Source of the DNA: Camellia lanceoleosa
Taxonomy: Eukaryota > Streptophyta > Magnoliopsida > Ericales > Theaceae
DNA: 64,000 nucleotides
Reading direction: 5' to 3'
NCBI GenBank assembly: GCA_025200525.1
Contig: CM045768.1
Location: 47,752,425 to 47,816,424, forward strand
The position numbers and the translations under genes are program-made. Every line of letters starts with the position of its first letter. Within the stretch, counting starts at the first letter, position 1. Shown here one piece after another: positions 43,816 through 55,100 of this stretch. The notes under the pieces are model-generated. The model made no database searches. It saw nothing but the letters and a program-made list of their open reading frames with translations, and was not told where the DNA came from.

Positions 43816-44130
43816 CTAAATCCCTACACTTCTTCCGATATGGTCCACATGTGAAGATGCAGTATAACCAAGGCTGTTGAAGAACATACCCATTGAGCTC
43901 AATTCCACGTTTGTTTCCATCAAGACTAGGAGACCTGGTTTATGCGTACAGACCATTTCCTTCAGAGTTCTTCTAAACTTGTTGTTTCCCGTCCCTCGAC
44001 AGTTCCAAAAAAACATATCCATGACAGACATTTGGGTTATGTTTGGAATTTCAGAATTTTTTGGTGCACCCAGAATATTTCTAACTTTGAGAAGGTTTTC
44101 TTCCATGGATAGCTTGGATTTCACGATCAC
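43816..44130 (-). pseudogene. LINE endonuclease N-terminus (ORF2 start)
   Basis: Minus-strand frame ending just upstream of the main ORF2 block. FFWNCRGTGNNKFRRTLKEM then LLVLMETNVE are the N-terminal motifs of plant LINE apurinic-type endonucleases (W-N-C-R-G and M-E-T). A stop at about 43816 separates it from the rest of ORF2. Confidence 0.85.
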
Positions 44131-44290
44131 TAGGTGCCGACTCTAGCTGGATTAAAAGTGCCGCCATGGCTGGATCTTTAACCTCACTTCCTCTATCCTC
44201 CAATCTAAACCGATGAGGTGAGAGGTTTCTTTTCCTAGTTTTAGGCATAGCATCACTCTGTTCTCTGAAGCTCTGTGAATGGTTGTGTTT

Positions 44291-45358
44291 TTAAGAAGTT
44301 CTATTGTCTCTATTGGCTCGGTTTGGTGCTTTGCTCATTCCATCGTTAGGTGTGGCTTTGTTTGGTAGTTCTCTACTAGCTTTTGGATTTCTTGCTTTAG
44401 GGGATGGGTCTGAGATGACCATCTCCTTAGTATTAATGGTGCTTTGGTCTTGTGTGGTTGTATCAATGATAGAGTGATTTAACACCCCTCCGTGTGTTGT
44501 AACCTCATTGGCTGCTTTTTTGCCTTCTCTGATGAGCTCATTCATCTTCTTATCTTTATCAAAATCTGACATGGGGATATGGTTTACAATATTTTCGTTT
44601 GTGTTTGTACCTTTTGTTTGTATTTGAAACTTGTTTCAGTGCTGGGCCTTGGGCTTGTATCCACTTGGGCTGCCTATTGGTCTCCTTGTTGTTCTTCTTG
44701 TATATATTGAAGGGCTTCAAATTTGTTTCCTTGCCTGTTGGATAGGGGTCTCTAGGCCTTGGGCTTTTTTCCTAGTTTTTTCCTATTTTGGGCTATCATC
44801 CATGGTTCAAAATTGGGCCCATTGACATTGTTGCTATTTCTATTCATCTTAGGCTAATGTCCCTTTGAGGGGCTTGGCGCAGTCGGGTCTAAAATCCCTT
44901 GGGGCCCAGTCTGGCTTCCCTGACCTTCAACGGTTCTCTGGTGAATCTTCTCCAGTAGGTTATTGGTGCAGAACTCTCCGATGGCCAATCTTACCACAAG
45001 AGAAACAAAAAGAGTGCAAATGTTCATATTCAATGAGATATTTATGTTTACCTATTAAGAAGTGCGAAAGCAAAGGTTTGCGTAAGTTTATTTCTACACA
45101 TACGCGGGCGTATTTGCCTTGTGTAGCTATTATTGTGTTGATGTCCACCTTTAATGGCCGTCCCAAGATCTTAGCAATGTGGAATAACACTTTTTTTTTG
45201 TTATAGTATTCAATTGGAAGAGTTGGGAATCTGACGCATATAGTTGTAGTGTCCTACTCCGCAGCATCGGATTTGAAATCGTATTGCCATGTTCTAACAA
45301 TCACATAATGGTCCATCATCACCCATGGTCCACAGGTATAAACCCTAGTATAATCATC
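44291..45358 (-). pseudogene. LINE ORF1 distal part with CCHC zinc knuckle
   Basis: Minus-strand remnant of the nucleic-acid-binding ORF1. 45190-45358 carries the end of the DUF4283-type domain (YTCGPWVMMDHYVIVRTWQ; stop at about 45258). 44960-45190 has ILGRPLKVDINTI and CFSCGKIGHRR, the CCHC knuckle start usual in plant LINE ORF1. 44291-44572 is the charged C-terminal region. It continues exactly from the ORF1 piece at 48138-48745 once the LTR element is removed. Confidence 0.82.
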
Positions 45359-45902
45359 TGTGTGTGTCAATTTCCGACCACATTGCCAAACTAGTACTCA
45401 GCTGTAGAACACCGGCAGAATAGATTAAGCCCGAACAACCTGTCGCAGAAAGATAAGAATCCTGCAGTGGTTCGTCCACCCGGGGGCACTCCGACGATCA
45501 AGTCAGTAAAATATCTCTCAAAGATAACCAATAGTGCTTAGCTCACTAGACAGAGCATAAAAGATATATCTTAGACCCATGAGGGTGCCTCCCTTTTATA
45601 GCCAACACAATCCTAGTCCTAATAGAAACCTAACTTCAATAGACTCAGGATTACTGCTAATCTTGGACTCCCAGTAGGATTGGGATAAACTCTCTAAGAG
45701 TTTTATCTTAATCCAAACTGAAGTCTTCTCTTATTCTAGGACTCTTATCTCTTATTTGCTTATCCCGGATTTCAGTATCTTCGCAGATAACCTCGGCCTA
45801 GCTGAGATAATCTCGGCGTCATGACCAGGACACGTGGCACCTCGGCTGGCACTTTGGTGACACCTTGGCCACGTGTCGTCATTCAAAAATTATGTCCCCA
45901 CA
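45359..45902 (-). repeat. 3' LTR of the TR-GAG element
   Basis: 544 bp, TGTGTGTGTCAATTTCC...ATTATGTCCCCACA, paired with 47596-48137. The inner flank ACTGCCCCTAGG (minus strand CCTAGGGGCAGT) could serve as polypurine site. It contains two G-box-like ACACGTGGC / CCACGTGTC sites near its inner end. Confidence 0.93.
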
Positions 45903-45979
45903 ACTGCCCCTAGGTTCTATTACCTCGGCATCTTGAGGTGATGGAACCTATATCATTCCTTCCTTTAATCATGACCCCG

Positions 45980-46265
45980 GTTAACCTCAACTTGTAAACT
46001 TTTCTCAAGTTTTAACAAGTGTTAGACATGATCTCGGTTTAGCTGCAACTTGTAAACTTTTCTCAAGTTTTAACAAGTGTTAAACATCATCTCAGTTTAA
46101 CTTTAACTTGTAAACTTTTCTCAAGTTTCAACAAGTGTTAAATATCATCTCGGTTTAACTTCAACTTGTAAATTTTTCTCAAGTTTCAACAAGTGTTAAA
46201 CATCATCTTGGTTTAACTTTAACTTTAACTTGTAAACTTTTCTCAAGTTTCAACAAGTGTTAAAA
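45980..46265. repeat. 58-bp tandem repeat, about five copies
   Basis: CTTGTAAACTTTTCTCAAGT begins near 45991, 46049, 46107, 46165 and 46229 (periods 58, 58, 58, 64), each followed by AACAAGTGTTA and a TCTCGGTTTAAC-like junction. It lies between gag and the 3' LTR, and the gag stop codon falls inside the last copy. Confidence 0.93.
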
Positions 46266-47200
46266 TCATTTTTCTTCTCTTGTTTGGACATCTTTGTCCC
46301 CGGCGTGTCTTCCTCGGCTCTAGCATACTTTTCTATCCTGGCCATCAGCTTCTCTATGCTTTTCGGCAATGTCTTTGCTAGTGATTTTTGAAGAAGGCAG
46401 TCATCCTTTAAGTCGTTTTTAAACGGCACGACCGCCACCTCTTGATTGCATCCTGGTAATCGGTTGAATACCTCATAATATCTTTTGGCATAGACCCTAA
46501 GACTTTCATCATCGCCGATCTTCAGGGCCATTAGGGCGTCTACCCTTAATGACTGTAGCTTGTTTGTCATGAACCTAGCCACAAACATCTCGGCCAAGCC
46601 TTCCCAGGTTTTCACAGTTCCCTTCGACAACTTGTGAAACCAGTCCGATGCAATTTCTTTGAAGGATAAGGAGAACACCTTATAGAACAACGGCTCGTTC
46701 CCGGTGTACAACACCATCGAGTTCAGGTACAAACCGATGTGAAGGTTAGGGTTCGACTTACCATCGTAGATCTGAAATCTCGGCATGCTAAACCTCTTCG
46801 GGGCTTTGAATTTCTCTAATTCTACCGAGAACGGCGTTCTCGGCTTGACCGGGGAGGTTACGTCAGCATCTTGTTGCTTCCTCTGTAGGTGATCCCCCAG
46901 ATCCTCTTTGGTCCGTCCAGGAGCTCGGCTATCTCTTGACTTCAGCCTTTTCAGTGCACTACTCCCAGTTTCATTATGGGTCCTTTTGGACTTCCCTCCA
47001 TTGGTTGCGTCGAAGCACAACTCCTGCCTTTTAACATGCTGATGTTCTTTAGGGTCGGCTTCCTTCGTGCGATGCGTCCTCCTCGATTCTTCCCTTCTTG
47101 ACTCTCCTCGCCCGACCTCCCGTGAAGGCCGATGAGAATGCCCTTTTGCCCTATCGTGCCCCCCTGCAGGAACTGTGTTCTGCCCCCCCTTTTTGGGCAT
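46250..47200 (-). CDS. Gag protein of the TR-GAG element
   Basis: An intact 316-codon minus-strand frame. Residues 1-120 are basic and charged (RRTHRTKEADPKEHQHVKRQ). Residues about 130-290 are the retrotransposon gag core: RFSMPRFQIYDGKSNPN, WFHKLSKGTVKTWEGLAEMF, YAKRYYEVFNRLPG. No protease, RT or integrase follows, and no complete zinc knuckle is seen. The stop at 46250 lies in the last unit of the 58-bp array, whose sequence supplies the final residues (DFNTC). Family role: particle shell and RNA packaging. An intact gag frame with 7%-diverged LTRs is slightly unexpected and might reflect selection or chance. Confidence 0.82.
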   Translation of the reverse strand: MPKKGGQNTVPAGGHDRAKGHSHRPSREVGRGESRREESRRTHRTKEADPKEHQHVKRQELCFDATNGGKSKRTHNETGSSALKRLKSRDSRAPGRTKEDLGDHLQRKQQDADVTSPVKPRTPFSVELEKFKAPKRFSMPRFQIYDGKSNPNLHIGLYLNSMVLYTGNEPLFYKVFSLSFKEIASDWFHKLSKGTVKTWEGLAEMFVARFMTNKLQSLRVDALMALKIGDDESLRVYAKRYYEVFNRLPGCNQEVAVVPFKNDLKDDCLLQKSLAKTLPKSIEKLMARIEKYARAEEDTPGTKMSKQEKKNDFNTC

Positions 47201-47595
47201 CTTTCTTGGCCGCTAGAATCGGCGTATCTTGTAGCGGGAACGGTGGCTGCATGACATTGTTCTGCATCATGAAATTGATGACCGTTTGCAAGTCCGTCAA
47301 TTTATCCGCCATTCCCTTTTTCTTGTCGTCCCTCCGCAGGCATCTATCTTTCCATACCTGAAGGTCGTCCTCGTTATAATACCTGCTCTGGTCCGATTTA
47401 TTCAGTATGCCGCCCTCCTAGCCGATGTCCTTTCCTCCGTGATTCTTATCACGAGTCTCTTCGTTGCAATTGTCTTCTTCGACGTCAAGGTCATTATGTT
47501 TTCCACTCTCAGTAGGGGTGTCGTCCCCAACCTTCTCTTTCTGTCCGTCATTGGCTATCTATTCTTCTTTCTTTCCCACAGACGGCGCCAATTTA

Positions 47596-48137
47596 TGTGT
47601 GTCAATTTCCGACCACACTGCCAAACTAGTACTCAGCTGTAGAACACTGGCAGAATGGATTAAGCCCGAACAACCTGTCACAGGAAGATAAGAATCCCGC
47701 AGTGGTTTGTCCACTTGGGGGCACTCCGGCGATCAAGTCAGTAAAATATCTCTCAAAGATAATCAACAGTGCTTAACTCACTAGACAGAGCATAAAAGAC
47801 ATACTTTAGACCCATGATGGTGTCTCCCTTTTATAGCCAACACAATCCTAGTCCCAATAGAAGCCTAACTTCAATGGACTCAGGATTACTGCTAATCTTG
47901 GACTCCCAGTAAGATTGGGATAAACTTTCTAAGAGTTTTATCTTAATCCAAACTGAAGTCTTCTCTCATTCTAGGACTCTTGTCCTTTATCCGCTTATCC
48001 CGGATTCCGGTATCTTCACAGATAACCTCGGCTTAGTTGAGATGATCTCAGCCTCATGACCAGGACACGTGGCACCTTGGCCAGCACTTTGGTGATACCT
48101 CGGCCACGTGTTGTCATTCAAAAATTATGTCCCCACA
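47596..48137 (-). repeat. 5' LTR of the TR-GAG element
   Basis: 542 bp, TGTGTGTCAATTTCC...TTATGTCCCCACA, paired with 45359-45902. Between it and the gag ATG (47201-47595) is an untranslated or partly coding leader with frames at 47286-47691 on the opposite strand that look like shadows. Confidence 0.93.
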
Positions 48138-48745
48138 TCATCCATCATTTCAAATTTAACAATAAGAACCCATTACCAATGTCTAGGGTTTCGAAATCTG
48201 CTTGTAGTCCCCAGATTCTCTTCATCTTATTGACAAAGAGTTTGTAGTCTATCTTTTCCCTCCAAAAGTCTAACAATTAGGCATTTCTTCCATGGCTCTC
48301 TGATTTTTCTGAGAAGCCCAATTGGAATTTTTACTTTGGGGATGCCTTCGATTTTAATTTCCTTTGTGTCTTCCTCGTCATTCTCGTATTGCATTTCCTC
48401 TTCATCATCTAAAGAGAGTATTTCCACATCACCATTAAAGTTCTTTTCGTTACTTCTCTCATTGAATCGTGAACGAAGGCGGGCTTGTTTGAAGGATTTT
48501 TGGCCTTCTCCTACATTCGTTTGTGTTCGGTCATGTTCACCCTCGATAGCTTGCGGTTTGGTTATGGGTGTATCTTCCATACGTTCATCTGCTAGATCCT
48601 TGGGTTGTTCGGCTTTTTGTTCATCACTCATTAGTTCGTCCTCTTTGTCAGTACCAACCCCTTTGATTTTCTTTCTACTCCTTGCCAAATGATCATCCTC
48701 TTCGGTTGATCTGCCATGGGAGCGAGTTGTTTCAGCAACAGTCAT
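48138..48745 (-). pseudogene. LINE ORF1 proximal part
   Basis: Starts at ATG 48745 (MTVAETTRSHGRSTEEDD), runs through an acidic/basic leader (SLDDEEEMQYENDEEDTKE) into the DUF4283-type core PWKKCLIVRLLEGKDRLQTL, with a frame break near 48227 after which DYKLFVNKMKRIWG and LDIGNGFLLLN continue the domain to the insertion point. The homologous continuation appears at 45358 downward, on the other side of the LTR element. Confidence 0.85.
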
Positions 48746-48777
48746 TTTTAGAGAGAGGACATATTAAGTCTTTTATC

Positions 48778-48932
48778 GGTAAAAATCTTCTTTTTGGATT
48801 AGAGCCAAATTCACTTTATGAATTTGTGATTTAAGTTATTTGTACTCTACTATTCAAGTACATGTAAAGTACAAATAAACCACAAAATTGATAAAGTGAA
48901 TTTGGCTCTAAGCCAAAAAGAATATTTTTACC
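48778..48932. mobile_element. Foldback MITE (155 bp) at the LINE 5' end
   Basis: Left arm GGTAAAAATCTTCTTTTTGG; right arm reverse-complemented GGTAAAAATATTCTTTTTGG. Both continue TTAGAGCCAAATTCACTTTA, so pairing covers nearly the full length (arms about 70 bp around a short centre). No coding capacity. Target duplication not recognised. Confidence 0.8.
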
Positions 48933-49510
48933 AGTCCAAGATTTTTTTATTGGAAATTTACCTAAAAAATATAATATATGACGGAAATTTATTTAAGATA
49001 TAAGACACACAATTCAAGAATTGATTATGGACTATTCATAAATTTTGGGTTTAAATTCTCTGATTTTTTAAATTTCTAATTGAAAAAGAGTCTTCTTTTT
49101 TTCTTTCTCTCCCCCTTCTTTTTTTTTTTTTTTTTTTTTTTTCGGTTGAGAAAAACAAGTTTCTTACCTAGAAATGTGAAATCAATTTTCTGTCATAAAC
49201 TACAAACAGGCAGGACCGTGAATGCAATATGAACAAAATAGTTAAAGAGTGTCATAGCACTGTGATATTGGTGAGCGTTATCATGAAATTCGTAGGCGTG
49301 AATCGTGAGGCGGGGCTTGATGAATTTGTCACCATATATATCCACACCATAAGGTGACAAAAAAATGGGAGACAAAAGCAAAAAACAATTGGTTCAAAAA
49401 AAAAAAAAAAACACAAAAAACACAAAAAAACAATTTATCTCTACAGTGAGCGAGAGAGAGAATAATACATAAGGAATGTTTGTTATAGTTTAAAAGAGGA
49501 GTTTATATTT

Positions 49511-49810
49511 TAGGCCAAGTTTGGTTATTACAAAATAATTTATCTTTTTATCTTTTTTTCATCACATCATCTCTCTATTTTTTTGCACATCTTTTTATAA
49601 AAAGACAAAAAAGTCACTTATTTAGGTCATCCCAAACAACTCCTAAATAAGTGTACTTTTTGACTTTTTATGAAATATGAATTGAATATAAGTTGTGTTT
49701 GAAATGATGTGATAAAAAAGTGATGTAACTTAAATAAGATGATGTGACTTAAATAAGATATTGACTTTTTAACTTTTTGACTTATTTTGATTATGCCAAA
49801 CCAAGCCTTA
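49511..49810. mobile_element. MITE-like element, copy D
   Basis: About 300 bp between TAGGCCAAGTTTGGTTAT and GCCAAACCAAGCCTTA, an imperfect terminal inverted repeat. Internal TTTTTGACTTTTTA and ATGATGTGACTTAAATAAG (duplicated within the element at about 49720 and 49739) relate it loosely to the family. The most diverged copy; it might be a separate family. Confidence 0.45.
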
Positions 49811-49916
49811 ATTTGAGAGTTTGTATAAAATTGTGTAGTGTAAATTATTTATTTATTTATTATAACTCATTAAGTAAAAATAATTTAAATAAATTAACCG
49901 TCTAAAACTAAAAAGA

Positions 49917-50156
49917 ACCGTTTGGGAAGGTGGGTTGGAAGCTTTTTTGACTATTTTAGTTATAAAAGATAAAATAGGCTATTTTAGTCATAACAAACAA
50001 AACATCATATCCAACTCATAATCATTACATTCTTCTCTCACAAAAAAAATCAAAAAGTCAAAAAGTTCTTCTCAAACCAAACTTTTTAACCCAGACTGAA
50101 ATAGTCAAAAAAATCAAAAAACTAAAAAATCAACCCACTTTCCAAACGACACCTTA
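49917..50156. mobile_element. MITE-like element, copy E (best-preserved ends)
   Basis: Left end CGTTTGGGAAGGTGGGTTGG; right end CAACCCACTTTCCAAACG, a terminal inverted repeat of about 19 bp with few mismatches, followed by ACACCTTA. Internal blocks ACATCATATCCAACTCATAA and TCTTCTCTCACAAAAA match copies A and C. Confidence 0.7.
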
Positions 50157-50703
50157 GATCGCTTTTTAATTATTTACTGTTAACACGTGATTATTCACTC
50201 TCTTTCGTTTGCTTCAACTACAACGACACTTCAGCCTTTTTATCTCCAACTACTGGACGATGGTGCTTTCCCAGCACTGTATATATATATATAGTATTTT
50301 GATTACTTGTGTTAAAAATATTAAAAACCAAAATAAAAATAATGTTGCCTTTTACCTTAATGTTAACATATTAATGGAACAGTGGTCCTATCTAAAAATA
50401 AATAAAAATTGGAACAGTTGGAAAAGAAAATATATACAAGTCAGTAGAAAATTATTAAAAACATATTAGTATTTTTATATTATGTTTGATTCATTAGAAT
50501 TAAATGATGGATTGATTATTTTATTTGATTTTCGTTTCAATGAATCAAATTTAATTTTATTATTTTCATGAAATAATATAAAATTAAATCATGAGTACTA
50601 AGAATGTATATGTCACATGATGTGATCTAGTAAAAATAATAAGAATACTAACAAATAAAGATACATTTGGTGGATGTAATTACACTAACATGTACATTCT
50701 TTT

Positions 50704-50719
50704 CCCCCCCCCCCCCCCC
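50704..50719. repeat. Poly-C tract (16 C)
   Basis: Sixteen consecutive C residues followed by ten A. Second long C run in the window. Confidence 0.9.
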
Positions 50720-52149
50720 AAAAAAAAAAATTGTACATTCTTGATTTATAGTCTATTTTTTATTTTTTTATATGGAGTTAGTATTTTTATTTTACACTTC
50801 TCCACATGATGATATTTTAAGAGTAAGACAGATTGAGGAAAGACAGAGAACCGCAAATACATCAATCCCTAGTTCCTCCATATTGATATATTTTTGTGGT
50901 GGACATTCACACGAGTTCCATGCCAAGACGCCATGTGAATTCATGCATCATCAAGATCATGCATATGTGATGACTCCATTAAAATTATTAGATGTTTTTG
51001 AACAAAGTCAAATTACATAAAATAGTCCTCAAATTATACTATTATTTATTTTATTTTGTTTTAATTATATCTCTAAATTTTACATATTGATTTTCCACGT
51101 GGTCCCATCTTATAAATGTCATTAACTTTAGACGAAAAATGTTAATGTCTTGCTTATATCAAGTTTTGAATGGTCTATATAAGTTGAATTATATTGATCG
51201 AACAATGGATACACGAATACAGAGTTTAACGCAAAATATAAAAAATGTGATTTTGAAGAGATTTTAAGGATTAACTTAACAAATTAAAAGTGCAATTGTC
51301 AAGAGGTTTTTTATTTTTAACTTGACAATTTAGAAATACAGTTGACAAGTAATTTAGAAATACAGTTGACAAATTAGATATTTAAAGAGTAATTTATTAT
51401 TGCGATATAACAGACGACTCTATTCCTCATTATGGTATGTATTTTAGTTCTTAAAATTAATTTTGTTTGCTTGTGTTGAATTTGTGTCTACTATTCAATT
51501 AGGCAATAAATGGAATAAATTTCTCAATATTTTCGTCCAAGTTAAGGATATTAATAGGAAGAGACCACATTGAATGTATAAAGTTTAAGGATGGAATTGA
51601 AACAAAATTAAGAATCAGAATGAACTAGATTGTATATTTAGCAACTATTTGTGTAATTTACTCAATATCAATTCATAAATGATACGAACATTGTTCCAAA
51701 GAGTAAATTATTTATCTCCAAAAAAAAAAAATCCTAAATCAACTAATTAATGTAATTTTTTTTTTCTTCTTTTCTTGCATAACTAATTTGAACAACAGTT
51801 ATTTGACTTGAATAGAACTAATCATAGAACGAAATACAATCATTTCACACGATTGTAGGACTCAAAAAATAAAATTCACCTCATGAGAAAAGATTATAAA
51901 TAATTTTTTGATTTGATTTCTATATTCCTAAATTTTTTATTTTTGACAACTCTATAGTTTGTAGCCAACTTTTAACAGTCTATCCAAAACCCAAAGTTGG
52001 ATGTGTGGATACTGGGCCCAAGCCCAAGCCTACACAAGCCCGCTAAGCCATTAGTTGTAAATCGTACTCTGCCTGACGTGGAGCTCTCCAAAATAGTGAT
52101 TGCAATAGCAAAATAAAAAAACCTACCTCACTTGATCCCAACCGACTCA

Positions 52150-55100
52150 TCATCAACATCATCATCATCATCATCATCCTTCGCTGAAGCCCTAATCGAA
52201 ACAGAAAGAGAAACAGAAAAGGGGCAAATGTCTGTCTCTCTCTCTCTACAATTTGCGTAGCGACATTCAGTACATTTATTTGTGAGCTCTCTCTCTCTCT
52301 CTCTCTCCCCTCCCAACATTCACACAAACAATTTTCATGTCGATCTGTAAGCTTGTATCGATTTCGATATTGCAGTTTCTACAAATTCATTGTTATTGCC
52401 TGGAAATCATGTTCAATAGTTTATTTATCTCTGCTCACAATAATATTTTATGATAATTTCTTCAATCAATTTTATTTTGAAATACCCTAGCTACAAATGC
52501 TGTACAAAATAGTATGGATTTTGATTGACTTCTTTGGCATGATTTACATTAAGTAATCAATAAGGGATTGAGTTTTTTACTAGGTCATTTGATTGTCTAT
52601 GCATCATATTTTGTGTTTTTGTTTTATAATCTTGTTTAAGATTACACAAGATTTAGATCCGTGATCATCTGGATGAGAAACTAGTTAGGAGAAAGTGAGA
52701 TTGTTGATAAAAAAAAGTGATTGCTAGTGGTACATTCATATTCAGGATTAATGTTGTCCAATTCTCAATTCAATTCCATTTGAGATTGCCATGTACTCTG
52801 GGGGAGTGAAGAAAATCATCACATCGCAAGCATGGTTCCCATTAATTTGAATGTGATTTACGAATATGTCACTTTAAGTGATGGTAAAATGCTTGCTACC
52901 TTGCAACATCATTGGTCCCCGAATTTAACAAGTATTTCTCACTACTTGGTAAGATTTAGAAATTGGTAGTCATTTATCAACATGTATTTTATTATTATTA
53001 TTTTTTTCCATTTGAGCTCATTTCAATAATTCTTTTACTTGCTTTTAATAGGTGCAATGCAATCACTGTAGCTCGTCAATAATAAATCTCTAGAACTAGG
53101 AATCCAAATCCAACTTTTTCTAGATTATCATATTCATTTCCCTTCTATTCTATTTGAATTCATGTCTAAAATCGAATTTCTTTTACTTTAGTCATTATCA
53201 TTAAATTATTTTGTTCCGTTTTGCCCTTCCACTTCTTCCATTTTGAATGTCAACCCAATTTTGGGCCCCTTTCTTTCGTTGACATTCTGCCATTTTTCAG
53301 GATCATAAAGCTATCCTCCCTTCAGTTGAATTTTCAGTAGTTGGGAATCATACCGGACCTAGGAGATCTCCATTAAGAATATGTCAGTACCGAATGATGA
53401 TTCTCATTCACAGGTATACCTCTCACCAATATTAAAACATTGCAATTGATTAAAAATCATACTAATTTTCTGCAAATCATTTGTGAATTAGTTGGTGGAT
53501 GAGATGGAAGTTAGATGACCTCCAAAAATCTTAGTCATCTCGTTTGCGTACTTAAATTATTTCACGTTCCCCTCGTACTCGTGGCGCCTTCATCTTGAAA
53601 TGTATAGCATCCTCTAATGATTTTTTCCTTTTACAATAAAGTGATTGATAAGGAAACTCTCTCTAAAAGAAGAAACATTTCAAGCATAGAGATATAGGTG
53701 CAAAAGAAGGCAGTAGCTGAAGAATGGGAATTTGTAGAAGTTATATTAGTGTGTAATGTAATGGATAATTTGTTGTCACCTATGGGTCATTTTTCTGGTT
53801 CTATAGTTACTTTAAAAGTTAAATTTTTATGTCTTTATATTAATAGACCACTGCATGTTGTTTATAATTCTTGTGTGAAACACTCTTATTACAATTTGCT
53901 TGTCGATCGATTGACAAAAGGTTTCTGCAATGATTGATTCTAGGCATGTTGGAAAGCCCATGTCACTAATTTTATTAGGGTGCTTTTTGAAAAGTAATAA
54001 CTGAAGGTTCTTCTGAAAAACCGAACAGGAAGAACTTCTGGCTCTCTAATTGTGTAAATTGTCCCTGCTCATTGCATTATCCTTTTTTACAGTTTGTTGT
54101 GCAAGAAATTTCTTTTGCCAAAGCCATCATGCCATGATGGTAATCATATGCAATGGGGCAGTATGGGTTTCAGGTTCAATTTTATTCTTAATTCAAAAAG
54201 GAAAGTTTATTCGTCCAAAAAAAAGAAAGGAAAGTTTCCTGTTGCTATCACCCCTTTTACATCTCTGAACAGTGTTTTCAAGTTAATGCAAATTGAAAAA
54301 TTGTTTCAAACCTTGCAAGGTTTTGTGGCTGAGTTAATTGTTTATTTTATTTTGATCAGTGCTGAAGGCACTGTAAATGAGGCAAAGGGAAAAAAGCTTT
54401 CCAGTGTGATCACCTAGTTTGTTTCTATTAATCACTCTTGGTGGATAAGAATGTGTTTGAAATTTGGATGTTAAAAAATAAATGATGTTTTTTCCAGATT
54501 GTTTGAGTGAAAATTTGGTCAAGTATGCTTAACTTTTTTAATGCTATGCACTTGCATCACAATGACTTGTTATAATCATATGCTCCCCATCCTGCAAAGA
54601 GAAAGAAAAAGGCCTTCGTTTTGATGGATTCTAAACCAATGTTTCTTTATTCTTTGTTGGTTTCATCACAATATACTGTAATTTATATGTACCAGAACAG
54701 TTTTGCAGGTACGCATTCTACCTTATGTTTGTTATGATTTCCTTATTTTGGGTTGTGTTTACAGCTTCCGACTCACGTATTGAATGACCTTCTTGATTCC
54801 ATTATTGTTGATGTTGCATCCGAATGTCATCGAATAGCAAGGCTAGGTCTCGATCGTAATTTGGAAGAAGAGGAAGAAGAATTGAGGCTGTCAGCTCAAG
54901 CTCGGGCCAGGGTAGCTGATCCAAGTAATAGTGGTGAAACAAATAGCAAATATGTGGTTGACATATTTGAACAAACTCATCCTTCCGTAGCCAGTGACAT
55001 ATTCGAGTGCATGAACTGTGGGCGATCAATTATGGCTGGAAGGTTTGCTCCTCATTTGGAGAAATGCATGGGAAAGGTAAATTATCTTCTTGTTCATATC

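Larger units (their letters stand above)
45359..48137 (-). mobile_element. Gag-only LTR retrotransposon (TR-GAG type) inserted in the LINE
   Basis: A 2,779-bp element with LTRs of 544 and 542 bp, a gag gene and no pol. Perfect 5-bp duplication TCATC at 45354-45358 and 48138-48142. The left LTR starts with four TG repeats, the right with three. Primer-site context next to the right LTR reads TTGGCGCCGTCTGTGGGAAA on the minus strand, as in plant Ty3/gypsy elements. The LTRs differ at roughly 40 positions by eye, mostly transitions, so it is older than the Tat element. Compact elements with gag alone are known in plants as TR-GAGs and must borrow pol functions in trans. Confidence 0.9.
39879..48760 (-). 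mobile_element. L1-like LINE, decayed, split by a later LTR element
   Basis: Minus-strand non-LTR retrotransposon about 6.1 kb long once the insertion at 45359-48137 is removed. In order from the right: ORF1 with a DUF4283-type N-terminus (48138-48745), the rest of ORF1 with a CCHC knuckle (44291-45358), endonuclease, reverse transcriptase, zinc-binding RT domain and C-terminal RNase H (39927-44130). A short A tail (plus-strand T run at about 39877-39887) marks the 3' end. This is the standard build of plant L1-type LINEs that carry RNase H. Many stops and frameshifts show it is dead. The exact 5' end and target duplication could not be fixed. Confidence 0.88.
48933..52149. other. AT-rich spacer with two MITE copies
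   Basis: No gene recognised. Contains poly-T (49118-49142), MITE copies D and E, a (TA)n at 50281-50292, and a poly-C tract at 50704-50719. The short frames at 49193-49381, 50209-50469 and 50772-51020 have no protein character. The last few hundred bases must contain the SGF11 promoter. Confidence 0.5.

Noticed and set aside
48056..48247. Plus-strand frame spanning the right TR-GAG LTR and LINE
   Set aside because: It crosses an insertion junction and opposes the LINE ORF1 frame; chance opening.
52043..52327. Minus-strand frame rich in Met/Asp/Arg-Glu opposite the SGF11 leader
   Set aside because: Produced by (CAT)n and (CT)n microsatellites.
53698..53937. 79-codon plus-strand frame in the SGF11 intron
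   Set aside because: No domain or coding-like composition; it lies wholly within an intron whose splice sites give a complete SGF11.
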